Of a stretch of DNA of 64,000 nucleotides, positions 53,770 to 64,000 are shown piece after piece (within the stretch, counting starts at the first letter, position 1; each line of letters starts with the position of its first letter). The stretch spans positions 2,474,243-2,538,242 of the forward strand of contig NC_066833.1 of assembly GCF_001640805.2 (NCBI RefSeq), in the 5' to 3' direction. The position numbers and the translations under genes were made by a program. Source of the stretch: Lates calcarifer (taxonomy: Eukaryota > Chordata > Actinopteri > Centropomidae). The notes below the pieces were generated by a model that did not search any database, was not told where the DNA came from, and saw only the letters and a list, made by a program, of their open reading frames with translations.

Positions 53770-55923
53770 CAAAATATTTCAGGCTGTGATCAGGTGAAAT
53801 TCCTTTTCTTCAGATAAACTGTGTTCAGCTTTGAGTTCTGCTCCTTTATCTAAAGTCAACCAACAACTCAACAGCTACAATAACACTGAATCTGGAAAAT
53901 ACTGGGAGCAATTTTGGAAAAGGCAACGACCACAACAACAAAAATGGTTCAAACTAGCATTTCTATGAGTGAACTTTGATTGATTCTCCAGTAAAAAGGT
54001 GATGATCCAGCTCTGTTAGTTTCCACTCTGCACTGAGGAGCTGAAGTCTCAGTTTACTGTGAAGTTTGTAGTTTTTCAGCCTGTGTCTAAAAACACAACA
54101 AAACAACAACAAAACCAGTCGCGTGCTAATGAGGGAAAAACACAGAGACACGAGACGTGTCAGAAATGTTACTTCAGGAGTAACACGTATGTGACACAGT
54201 AACACTGTGCCTGCGGGCACCAGGTCGCCCAGGGACCACATGACTCGCCCGCAGGGCATGTTCTAAAAATAGCACTAATCGCCAAGGAGCTCCGTATAAA
54301 ATGTATTTAATTGCGTTGCTGTTCTTTTTTATTCTTGCATAGATGTAGATTTGAAAATGACAATACTGAAAATAAAAAAATAAAAACTACATGAACTCTG
54401 ACCTTGCCTGGGTCAAAGTTCAATGTTGTGCGCATGACAAACCTCTCACTCTGCTGAGATAAGCTAGCGGGCGCAGCTAGCACGGGGAGCTGGGTGAATT
54501 TTCTACCCCTGAAAACATGGCAGAAAAAGAAAGAACACTTATCATTTTCACAATGATTGGGAGGAACAGTTTTTTTACGACTGTTAAAGAAAACTGTGTG
54601 TGTCTCATTAGCGGGGCGACTGTGGCACAATGTGGAGAGACACTTCAGTACGTGTCACAAAAGCTACCATGCTAACTACACACCTGGCAGCGCACTACCA
54701 CTACACACAACTGAACCATTTGAACTGTGAGCTGCAAGACAAAGGTAAGACTGCTGCTGACATGATAAGTGCTGTAAATGCATTTAAAGCTAAGATGAAC
54801 ATTTTCTCTGCATTTACAGAGAAAAAAGTGCTGCACTTTCCTCCTGTGCAGTCTGTGCTGAAAGACAATGTTTCTGTATCTGCGGCTTTAGACAAAGTTG
54901 CAGAAAAGTACTCTCAAGTCATAAACAGACTGAGCAAGAGTTTGAGAACAGGTTTTGTGACTTTGATCAACGTAAGCCATGCGTGTCATTCATTTCCAAT
55001 CCTTTCATGCAGGCACTGCTGGACAGGTGGAGATTGAAATTGTAACGTTGCAAAATGACCTCCACCTCAAAGCCCACCAGGGTGCACCAGACTACCGGTG
55101 CCTTGTGGACACAGAAAAGTACAAAGGTGTATGCACAGCAGCTATGAAGGTTGCCTGCCTTTTAGGTTCAACCTATCTCTGTGAATCAGCCTTTCCTGAC
55201 ATGAACTTCATCAAAAACAAGCACAGAATGCACCTTACTGATGAACATCTGCAAGACTCACTCAGAGTTGCAGTGTCAGGTTATATCCCAGATTACAGTA
55301 CACTGGTGAACCGCATGCAGTGCCAGGCTTCCCACTAACAGACAGACTAACAGACATTTACAGACAAAGAAAGAGATAACATGTTTTCAGCGAAACACCA
55401 CGGCAAAACTAAACTCAAATATTGTTTTAAAAAAAAATGTGACAAATTTGTTCATGAAGTGTAACAGATGTGTTGATGAGTATGAAATGTGATGGGATTT
55501 ATTTAAAATTTTTCATCTTACACAACTGACAGTCTGTACAAACATCGGTCATAGTTCATGAATTGTTAAAAACTGTTACAGAGGTAGTGGTTAGTACAAA
55601 TGAGACATGATGATTTCCTAAAAAAAATGTTACAAAACTGATCATTTGAAAATGAAACGAAATGCATTGAAATGAATGGAAATTAAAAAAGTGTTGCATG
55701 TTGAAATGTTTCTGTGTTTCCTCCCGTTGTATTAACGTGATCTGACAGTGTCTTCACATTCAGTATATGAATATTTATTATTAATAATAATGATGATAAT
55801 ATCATCATTAAAGGTAAACCATGCAACTTTAAGTTCTTCCAGAAGTTTATATCAAACTGGTAGCCCTTCTTACTACTCGCTATCCTTGAAGTAGCTCTGA
55901 GTCAAAAAGGTTGCTGACCCCTG
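53770..55923 (+). mobile_element. hAT (Charlie/GTF2IRD2-like) remnant, outer-right copy
   Basis: It has the same structure and lesions as the copies at 22 kb and 46 kb. The middle transposase piece is at 54,630-55,037, the C-terminal piece at 54,979-55,338, and the terminus GGTTGCTGACCCCTG ends at 55,923. Confidence 0.85.
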
Positions 55924-56757
55924 GTTTAACACAACTGGAGAGTTAGCTGAATCTAAGTTTTACTGAGGAGGAGGAGTGTGAGAAAAACTCATTTTGACAA
56001 AACGTCCTTTAAAGATTTGAGTTGTAATTGAAGCCTACAGATTCAAACAGACAAACTGTGGTTAAATAAACACCTGAATGTGTGTGTTGGATGTTTTCTT
56101 TCCACTAATCTGAAAGACGACATGTTATAGAAGCTAAATATATCAAACTTGACCGGAGCCTGTTGTGCCTGGTCTTAATCAAACAGGTTGTATCTTTCAC
56201 TTTGGTCTGTGTTGTTGCTCTCTCAGCTCTGCTGTGTTTACTAACTGAAAATGAACAAAGACACAGTCAGAAAATTCTTTCTGCTCTTTTTTTTTTTTTG
56301 CTAGCAGGATGGTATGTGTTATTGTATTAGAGTCAGTAGAAATTAGTGCAACTGAATGAGTTCCTCTGGATTATTAGTGTGATTATTTTTATTAGTATTA
56401 GTTTAGAATCTGTAATTTGAGTAAACCAGTTTTTGTTTATGTTGAATGTATGCTAAAGTGTTTTGAATTCATGCCGTCTTGTTTTCTTTTGGAGAGAATG
56501 TTTTATGTAACTATATGTAGTTTTGGTTATAGCTTTATTGATTTAATGTGTGGCATATTTAGCTTTTAATAATATTAGCACTTATTTAGGACTGGGAGAT
56601 GATGTGATGAAGTGAATGAAATTGTGCTCAGTAATAAAGGAGCTGTGGCCTGTGAAAGGTGAGGTGTGGCCTCCTCTCTATCAGTCCACAGTATATGTAT
56701 CTTGCTAACACAGCGCTCCCTGGCCTGTTGCCGCTTGCTATCGCTCCAGACTTCCAC

Positions 56758-57341
56758 AATGAGGAATATGGATAATTAAGAGTCTGTGTTTTTAAAGACT
56801 GTTTCATACTCAAAGTAATAAGAGTGAAAAGTTTCAGCAAACATTTTTGCTTCATTGAGATTTTTATTGATTTTTCTGTTTGGAAATAACATTCAGGAGC
56901 TTGTGGCTTCCCACTGCTCCGAAACAGGAGCATGAGGATGGGTCTAAATGTAGAGGGTTCATTTCCCCAACAGATATGAATGTAATTTAATAAAAGACAG
57001 AGATGACTGTGAGAACGACAGCACCAAAACACAAAGACTCAACAATAACACACAAACAAGAACATTTGGAGTCAATAATGTCATTTAGTCTCAAAATCTG
57101 GACACATTAAACATTCCTTTTCTAGCTTGTGTTGTCATCAACCTCACATTCTCACATAACAGATTATTAATCCAGAACAGAGCCAGACCCTTCCCTCTCA
57201 GTCCTACACTATAAAAAAAAAAAACCCTCAAAATTTGTTCACTAAAATGTTTTTTTTTTTTTTTTTTTTTTGTTCTTGGAAAAGGTGCCAAAACTTTCTC
57301 ATTTAAATCAAACTCATGATTATTTGTTTTCCTTTGCTCTT
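56758..57341 (-). other. dusp19: dusp19 3' UTR and flank
   Basis: Single-copy sequence between the repeat arm and the dusp19 stop codon. On the minus strand AATAAA is at 56,863-56,868, giving a 3' UTR of roughly 460-480 bp. It includes a 22-base T run (57,250-57,271), an A-tract in the transcript. Confidence 0.55.
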
Positions 57342-57548
57342 TTAGTGTTTGGATCCGTTCATCATCAGCGTTTTGCAGCCCTTCAGTTGCTCCAGGAACC
57401 CGGGGTTGGGGTAGGAGGCGGGCCGAGCTGATTTGACCAGTGAGAGTGCATCATTGAAGGACTGACCATCACATGACATCAGGTAACCAGTTACCACAGC
57501 CGGTGCCCGGGACACGCCGGCGTTGCAGTGCACCAACACAACACCTTT
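57342..57548 (-). CDS. dusp19: dusp19 coding exon 4 (catalytic loop)
   Basis: This last coding exon of a dual-specificity phosphatase starts [19 protein letters not shown] and ends NGSKH, then [11 protein letters not shown] is the HCx5R phosphatase P-loop; the nucleophile is residue 149 of the assembled 209-residue protein (human DUSP19 uses Cys150). [16 protein letters not shown] is typical of DUSP19. The acceptor is CCCCAG|AAAGG at 57,549/57,548, phase 0. DUSP19 (SKRP1) is an atypical small phosphatase that scaffolds and regulates JNK pathway kinases in the cytosol. The C-terminus is shorter than in human. Confidence 0.93.
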   Translation of the reverse strand, partial: KGVVLVHCNAGVSRAPAVVTGYLMSCDGQSFNDALSLVKSARPASYPNPGFLEQLKGCKTLMMNGSKH

Positions 57549-58847
57549 CTGGGGAAGAAACAGATGTAAATTCTAAAGATGCATGATTGTTTTACTTGAT
57601 CTTATTTTCTGTATTGGACACTTGGGGGCAGAAGAAGTTAAAAAAGTCCTAGCATATCATCAACTTATAAAGCTGTCCTGGCAGCTGTGTTAGCAAACAG
57701 CTGTTAATATAGCCAGTGTTAGACTGATATTCATTTTCTTTTAGCTCTGTTTGGTCTACCAACCTCTGATATGACATGCTCCTTAATAAAACATCTATGA
57801 TCGTCTTCTGGGCATCACTTTCTATTCTTTGTGCATTTTTAGAAAAATTCAGAATGATTTTCCTGAGGTACACCTAACTTAAACAGTGTGTCACTGTGCC
57901 TTTAGGAGACAGTGAGAAGTGATATGAAGCTGTTGGGATACAAACATGAAATGCAGTGATGCTGTCTGAACACTAGAGTCACCAACAACATACTTGTCCC
58001 ATCAAGCCAAGTTTAACAACAGAGCAAGTTCTTCCACTGATGTGCTAATTAGTTAATAGATGGCTTGTTTGTTAGTGTCTTTGGATCCTCATTAGCTTCT
58101 CCATTACAGCCTCTATTTTCCTTCACATGGAAGGTTTACACCACAGGCTGTGTCCCAGTTATCAGGCTGAACAGCACAGCAGGGCTGCGTTCACTGCAGT
58201 CTGAACTGAACATATCAGCCTTCTCATCTGACTCTGAGCGGGAACAGAGAACAAGAGCTTTTCCCCAAAATGTCTCAGGTTTTCCACTGAGACAGATTGG
58301 GAAAAGATTCAGGTATAGCTACACTTATATGTGAACAAATCTGAACATGAAGGTTAAAAAAACCCTGAAAATTGTGTTAAACTTGGATTTAAAAAAAAAT
58401 TTGAGAAGGCCTAAAAACAAGGTGCAGATGAATTTGAAAATCACATGACATTGGCCCAAACATTTGCATTAAAAACAGAAAGGTTTGGCCTTTACGAAGA
58501 ACTTACAAAAAAATACCTGAAAATACAAGCAAGACATGATTCACAAAAAACAGATTTTTTTAAAGGTAAGATATAAACCTGGAAACATTATATATTTATA
58601 CTGCAGCCATGAACCCAGCCATATGATGCTGAGTTGGTTGTTGCTCCTGTTGCCATGACAGCATCAATAACTGATAGTCATTACCAGCCAGATGGCCTGC
58701 TGGGTAATCTGACCCTGCATTTCAAAGTAAAAGCATCAGTTTGATTATCAGGGCTGGAATTTCCACATACACACATAGAACTATATCATAATGAACACAC
58801 ACACACTTCCTGTAATCATACACCCGTAATGACTGCCTAATGACTTG

Positions 58848-58912
<65 letters not shown>

Positions 58913-60257
58913 GTGTCATGTTAAGGTGAGTCGCAGGCTTCACTGCTAAAAGCTTGTATGACACTGAGATCTGATCTGTGTGCAGTTTAATAAAACATGA
59001 ACAAAACTACACATCTATTATTTAAAACAGAGGAAGAGGAGAGGAGAGGAGGGGAGGAAACAAGGAGAGGAGATGTCGAAAACTTTGTCACATGTTAACT
59101 CTCCCCTCTTACGTGTGTGTCCCTCTGCCCATAATCCGTTGGCAGTATGGGATCGTCTCTTGTTTCCTCCAGCTTCACCTGAGCAGCGCTCTCCTTCATC
59201 ATTTGTTTAGTTTCCGGTGGCTTTAACACCACACTTCCTGTTTGTTTGTGATAGCAGCAATTAACAATACTTAATGAGGTTCAAGTGTTACTTCACCTCA
59301 GTATATACCGGGTCTGGAGTGTTGGATGTTGTGCACCTCTCAGGCCACAGAGTGCAGGGCCCGCTAACATGATATGTGGGTGCCAAGTGAGAGTAAAGCA
59401 ATATGCTTCATTATTTATAATTATGAACACTAACAGGCACTAAAGGTTGTGTAACTTATCCAGACTGCAGCAGTGAGTCAGCAGGACTAAGGAGTAAAAT
59501 CCACAGGCTAACAAGCACTGAGTCTGCTGTGACTCAGTCGTAGGTGTACAGGCTGAAGTTTGGCGTGTACAGGAAGTGTCGAGGGCAGGGAGTCTATACC
59601 AGAGCAGCAGCCAGGTCAAGTCAAGTACCCAGCTTTGTACAGGTCTGTAGTACTGAATGGATTCAGCAGTGTCCTACTTAATTACTCCAGAAAAACACTG
59701 TTGGACGTTGTGATGTTTCCATTTTGTGGCTGGCAGGGAGTTTGTTAACATGAAATCTGAGAAGGTGAAAGTTTTTTAGAGTGAAGCATCTGGCTGTTTC
59801 CTGGAGGCAGTATGTGTCAGTGTAGATCTGACAGCAGTAGAGTAGAGATGCTCCTCTCCCTCTGAACACCTGTAAAGGTGTGTCATTAGCGGTACTGAAT
59901 GGTGAAGGAGCACAGCAGCATCTAAACAGACCTGAGTGACATTTGCATTCATCTGCGGCTGAGCAGCTAATTAGCCGTCCTGGCGGCTAACTGAAGTGCA
60001 CTTTTCCCTGCTGAATGTTGGTGTAGTGGCTCATTCGACAGGCTGAGGTGCACACAAGACATGGTGCTCACTGACTTTACAGCTTAATGCACATATGGTT
60101 TAAAACGACATTTGATTGGCTGTGTGAAAACAAATCATCTGTGAACTGACTGAAGGAGCAGATCGAACACATACTCAGCTTTTATAGAGTAAATGATAAA
60201 TAGCTTAATAGAATAAGTAGATGAATATGGTCTGTGGTGATGATAGTGATGTGTTAC
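57549..60257 (-). other. dusp19: dusp19 intron 3
   Basis: About 2.7 kb between donor GAG|GTAAC (60,257) and acceptor (57,549). It contains a (GT)n microsatellite at 58,851-58,910. No embedded gene was recognised. Confidence 0.75.
58851..58910. repeat. (TG)n microsatellite
   Basis: Thirty uninterrupted TG units in dusp19 intron 3. Confidence 0.97.
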
Positions 60258-60410
60258 CTCACTGCGAGCCTGCTGGATGAAGTCACAGCAGTCCTGGATG
60301 TGAAGCAGCAGATCAGCATCAGGATGATCCAGGATACTGACAGTCTTATAGATGAACAGGTCAGGGAACACGTTCTCCACACCGAAGGCCACGTTCAGGA
60401 TGTGAGACAC
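60258..60410 (-). CDS. dusp19: dusp19 coding exon 3
   Basis: This 153-bp exon encodes 51 residues in phase 0 at both ends: VSHILNVAFGVENVFPDL, then YKTVSILDHPDADLLLHI and a Cys-rich end finishing in QQARSE. This is the DSP-fold region preceding the catalytic loop. The Asp residues in ILDHPDAD are in the place of the general-acid segment. The splice sites are good (acceptor CTCAG|GTG, donor GAG|GTAAC). Confidence 0.92.
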
Positions 60411-60877
60411 CTGAGGGTGAAGAGGAGGAGGAGGAAGAGACTTCATCTTGATAATCCCACAGTAGAGTACAGCCATACAGGAATCACCTGACAGCAACAT
60501 CCAGGCAGTAAAGGCCTGAGTCATTGTTTAATAAAAGCTCAGTTTTCCCTGAACACACTGAAATACTGAGTCTGTGTTTCAAGAGCTACAGAGTCAGTGT
60601 GCTTTGTGTTTTTGACGCCAGGTTTCCTATCACTCTTTAGCTGATGTAAACAAGAGGTGTAATGTTTCTGTGGAGACAGTGAGTTAGCTAGTTAGGTTTA
60701 CATACATATACACTTGCATGCACTCTGTTTTAACTGTCCTGTTGTCAACTGGAATTAAAATATTCAAATTCACATCCATGAATGAACACATAATTATCAC
60801 GTAATAAATACTTACAGTTTGTGGTGCTCTGCAGAAACCACAGAAATGGCTCATCGGTGTGTGGAAAAAAAACTCAC
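60411..60877 (-). other. dusp19: dusp19 intron 2
   Basis: Short intron of 467 bp between donor AAG|GTGAG and acceptor CTCAG|GTG. It contains nothing notable. Confidence 0.75.
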
Positions 60878-60924
60878 CTTGTGTTTTCTCAGAGTGCCAA
60901 AGTCATGTGCAGCATCTTGAGAAC
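60878..60924 (-). CDS. dusp19: dusp19 coding exon 2 (47 bp), behind a TG-repeat splice acceptor
   Basis: This micro-exon completes a Gly codon and encodes SQDAAHDFGTLRKHK, matching the SQDAAHDLDTLKKNK region of DUSP19. It uses donor AAG|GTGAG. The acceptor AG is preceded directly by a (TG)n run of about 24 units in place of a normal polypyrimidine tract. Because the exon is 47 bp, skipping it shifts the frame and would remove the phosphatase domain. Confidence 0.88.

Positions 60925-60926
<2 letters not shown>

Positions 60927-60975
<49 letters not shown>
60927..60975. repeat. dusp19: (TG)n microsatellite forming the 3' splice site of dusp19 exon 2
   Basis: In transcript sense a UG repeat runs into UAG|G of the exon. 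UG repeats at this position resemble the one upstream of CFTR exon 9, which binds TDP-43 and promotes skipping. Confidence 0.85.
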
Positions 60976-60977
<2 letters not shown>

Positions 60978-61609
60978 ATTAGTTAGTTGGTTCAGTAGCT
61001 GCGTTGGTATGACACACTGTCCAGGATGTTGACCCTGAGGGTAACCCCTCTGTGTCGCTGTGCAGCCTCTACTGCAGGTCACAGGGTCATTTACTGTGTG
61101 TTCCACCTGTGAACCACCTGATGGGTCACATCTCCCCCTCCGTCCTCCCCCACGTCTGGGCTCATGTTACCCTCTACACTGAGCTGAGCGGTTATCTGTG
61201 TTGGTGGACTGAGAGTGACTTCCAGGACAGGGCGGAGGGCGGAGGGCGGAGGCTGACCCATACACCCATCAGTGAGAGCTGCTGCCAGGTGGGTCATGAG
61301 CAGTGTGCCTGGTGTGTAAATTAATTACACAGAAATCATTTACATATAGAACCTTTAAGATGGGAACACAAATTAGGGTTTTTTTCTCGTCTTGATGATC
61401 AGTTGTAGTGAGCTGACACCTCACATCATCAGGTGTGAGTGGAGGAAACAGTAACTATGAAACATAGTGCAGTGAGTTGCTGCAGACGATCTGTCTCCTA
61501 TAGATCTCTGCAGAGTTTACAGTCTGTTTCAAGACTGTTTGTTTTCACTGTAAACTAATATTGACCAGTGTTAAAGTCACTTCCAGTTGTTCAGGTGACG
61601 TTCACTGAC
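60976..61609 (-). other. dusp19: dusp19 intron 1 (5' part)
   Basis: Begins at donor CTGG|GTCAGT, a weak variant of the donor consensus. It contains a triple GGCGGAG run near 61,228. No exon was recognised. Confidence 0.7.
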
Positions 61610-61855
61610 CCAGCAGGAGGTAGGGCTTGACGATGCCAACTTGCAGGTCCCAGGAGGTGTCGGGGACATATCCCAGCGTCTTCTCTGGGGGGGCGGGGTC
61701 TTCAACCACAGTGATCGTTGAACCCTTCCAGGTCTCGATGATGCGGCGGCCGCTCAGTGATGTCACACGAGTGCACTGCTTCCTCAGCCGAGTCCGAGAG
61801 AAACTCTGGATCTCCTCGGTCAGGGACTGCATGACCAGACCAGGCTGGAGGGAAC
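61610..61855 (-). CDS. dusp19: dusp19 coding exon 1 (coding 61,610-61,832)
   Basis: ATG at 61,832 starts [20 protein letters not shown], followed by [32 protein letters not shown] and KPYLLL. All of these match the DUSP19 N-terminus in order. Coding length is 223 bp, ending in phase 1 (Gly codon completed by exon 2). An acceptor-like TTTGTCTTTCAG|G at 61,856/61,855 implies 23 bp of 5' UTR here and at least one non-coding exon farther upstream. With the other three exons the protein is 209 residues against about 217 in human. Confidence 0.92.
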
Positions 61856-63917
61856 CTGAAAGACAAATATGTTGATGGGTAAGCAACACTACAGTATGAG
61901 GTGTCCAGAAAATAACAGATGAAGAACAAGGCAGTTCACAGCCATGCCAGCAGCTGTGTGAGTGATGATTACCATGTTCACCATCTTAGATTAGAAGGAT
62001 GATTAGAAGTATGAAGGGAAGGTCATTCATTTTGCAGGTATTTGGTCATGAACAAAAACATTAACACAACGTTAACGTGGCTAAAAATCTTAATCCTTTG
62101 GTGCCAAACTGAACCAAACTGAACATTTTCATCTTGACAGAGGAGTCACTTCAGGAAAAAGTGGTTACATTAGATTGCAGAGAGGTTCATGGTTTTTTGT
62201 GAATCAGCTTTATGGACCAAGTGTTTTTATGTACACAAGGGATTTGACTTTGGTTTCTAGGAGCTCTCAGTGCAGAGATACAAGACAGATTCATATTCAA
62301 TTATATATTAAAACAGCAGGTCAAAATATGAACGACACAGTAAGCACAGAATACGTTTATGCACGTAAAATATAAGTGATAAAAACCTGTTTCTTCAGAT
62401 GGTCAGCTTTGGTCCGGCTTGGATCAGAGCAGCTCTGGTTCAGCTGACGACAGATAGTCCAGTTTAAACACCAGAAACCAGAGCAGCGTGGAGATCCAGT
62501 TCAGTTTCCAGAAAAGAAATACACTCCTCTCCCCATCATCTTCTGTTCCAGAGAAAAACACACTGTGGTACAGTCCAGTCCGGTCCAGGTTTAAAGCCTG
62601 GAGGTTCAACTCCTACTGCTGACTAAACCAGGTCCAGAAGAAATCCTGTTCTGCCTGTAGTCCTGTAGACGAGTGGGTGAACTGTGAAGTGGACTGACTC
62701 TGCTGGAGGTGAGACTGAACTGCTGCTGTGTAACACGACACCTGTCGTCTGTCTGTCATTCACTGTAGTGCTCTATAACACTGACATATGCTGAAGTCCA
62801 TTCGATTACAGCTCTTTGACATATATAACAAATTATGTTTTGTTGCCAGTACCTTCTTCTTCCCATGTAAAGAAAAGAATTAAAAATATTCACAGGGCTC
62901 TTCATTAAACATTAGTTATGTTATATTATTACGTGACTTTATTATGTTGATGGAAATAGAAACCTTCTGTAGCTGTTTACTCCAGTTTACCTGAGCTGCT
63001 GCAGTGCTGGACCAACAGGCCTGCTAACAAAAATACAATAAATACTTGGCTTTATTATAGAGTGCTAGAGATAATAATAATACTGACATCAGTGTATTAG
63101 TGAGGAAAAGGATAAATTATGAACTGGATTATTGGTGGTGGATGTTGTTCCCTGTCAGGTCCACTAGATGGAGCCACATCCCTGTTGTTATGAGCTGGTG
63201 AAGACATAAATTCAGTAGAGAAAGGAGCAGGTGAGGCAGATAAAATATATTTACTAACCTTTAGAAAAACTTGAATAATAATAGCATTAATTTAATAAAT
63301 CTCTCACTCTCTCTTATAATTATAATAATAATAAAAATGAAGTTCATTTTTTGTTGCACTGTTGCACACTTTATTCTTTACAAAACTATTATGACTTTTA
63401 TTGTGAAGTGCAACACCAGATATTATCTTTGATGTCTGAAAATGTTTGCCATTAGCTTTGTACTGTGTTTAGCCGTTCTCTACAACGACCAGCTTTTCAC
63501 CTTAAAGTGCGTCCATTCTGAAACACTTCTACCTTCTGACATGCTCGCACAACATGTCAGAAAAACTAGTCTGTATCAGGCATATCCCAGTCTTAACTCA
63601 GTACATTTTCTATGAAATGTTGGTTTAGGTAGTCTTTAAACACTGTTAGCACGTCATAAATACACTGGTGCTGAATTCCTATTTGCAAATAACAGGTGAA
63701 CAAGACGATCCCTTTTCCTGCTGCATCGATTTTTATCCTTTTTTGGAAACTGCTCATCTCGAATCCGACAGTGTTAGAGAAGTACACTGCTCCTGTGACC
63801 TTTCCTCAGGCACCGCACTCAAGACAAACTACAGTTTAAGCTCCACTGTGAGGCTCTGTAGCAAAATCAGTAATTGCCAAAGATTACTTTCAGTCCTTTG
63901 CAATACTGTGTGTGTGG

Positions 63918-63948
<31 letters not shown>

Positions 63949-64000
63949 TGTGTGTGTGTGTGGACAGCTGCAGTCTTATTTATGTTGGAAAAGATTCTGG
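61856..64000 (-). other. dusp19: dusp19 upstream region
   Basis: This should contain the non-coding first exon and promoter, but I could not place them. There is no CpG-rich stretch and no clear TATA box. An AT-rich part (62.8-63.4 kb) precedes a TG microsatellite at 63,907-63,960. No other gene was recognised. Confidence 0.45.
63907..63960. repeat. (GT)n microsatellite, interrupted
   Basis: About 25 GT units with two GG interruptions near the right edge of the window. Confidence 0.95.

Larger units (their letters stand above)
45592..56757. repeat. Right arm of the large inverted repeat
   Basis: Reverse-complement partner of 21,035-30,946. It contains two direct units: 44,640-48,960 resembles 52,430-56,757, with S1 and spacer sequence between them. 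The outer end stops at ATCGCTCCAGACTTCC (56,757), about 100 bp before the probable dusp19 poly(A) signal. Confidence 0.9.

Noticed and set aside
1..64000. tRNA or rRNA genes
   Set aside because: No B-box GGTTCGAATCC-type motif with a matching acceptor stem and no rRNA-like block was noticed. A tRNAscan run would settle it.

Overview
The window looks like nuclear DNA from a ray-finned (teleost) fish. The evidence is spliced vertebrate genes with GT/AG introns, many (CA)n microsatellites, several dispersed repeats typical of teleosts, Tx1-type LINE remnants, and hAT-, piggyBac- and LTR-type remnants. No bacterial or viral gene organisation is seen.

Layout. (1) Positions 1-10.3 kb hold the 5' part of a calmodulin-dependent phosphodiesterase gene (pde1a-like, minus strand). 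Three coding exons are recognisable, and the rest runs off the left edge. (2) 10.3-16.5 kb is gene-poor, with microsatellites, a purine-rich degenerate minisatellite and a perfect hairpin. (3) 16.5-19.3 kb holds a LINE fragment split by a small hAT element, plus other debris. (4) 19.3-56.8 kb is an accessory block. Its core is a large inverted repeat: a left arm at about 21.0-30.9 kb and a right arm at about 45.6-56.8 kb, separated by about 14.6 kb. Each arm carries nested direct repeats. In and between the arms are seven copies of an intron-less gene family I do not recognise. It is called here the LGWG family, after its N-terminal motif. Three open reading frames look intact or nearly so: 44,210-45,118; 51,186-51,437, whose twin at 26,451-26,702 encodes the same protein; and 51,852-52,928. 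The others are broken. The longer members contain a coding 21-bp minisatellite giving leucine heptads, whose copy number differs between copies. (5) The spacer holds a decayed SAMD3-like gene, a chimera between an LGWG gene and a hAT transposase, and several DNA transposons and LINE pieces. (6) 57.3-61.9 kb is a complete dusp19 coding region (minus strand, four coding exons, 209 codons). From 61.9 kb to the end is its upstream region.

pde1a and dusp19 are near neighbours in vertebrate genomes, so the block at 19-57 kb is best read as a lineage-specific expansion dropped between two conserved genes. The LGWG copies share an upstream cassette with a perfect CRE (TGACGTCA) and an RFX X-box-like site, so they are probably transcribed host genes rather than random open frames. 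Their function is unknown. All assignments were made by eye from translation and pairwise comparison inside the window; no database search was run.
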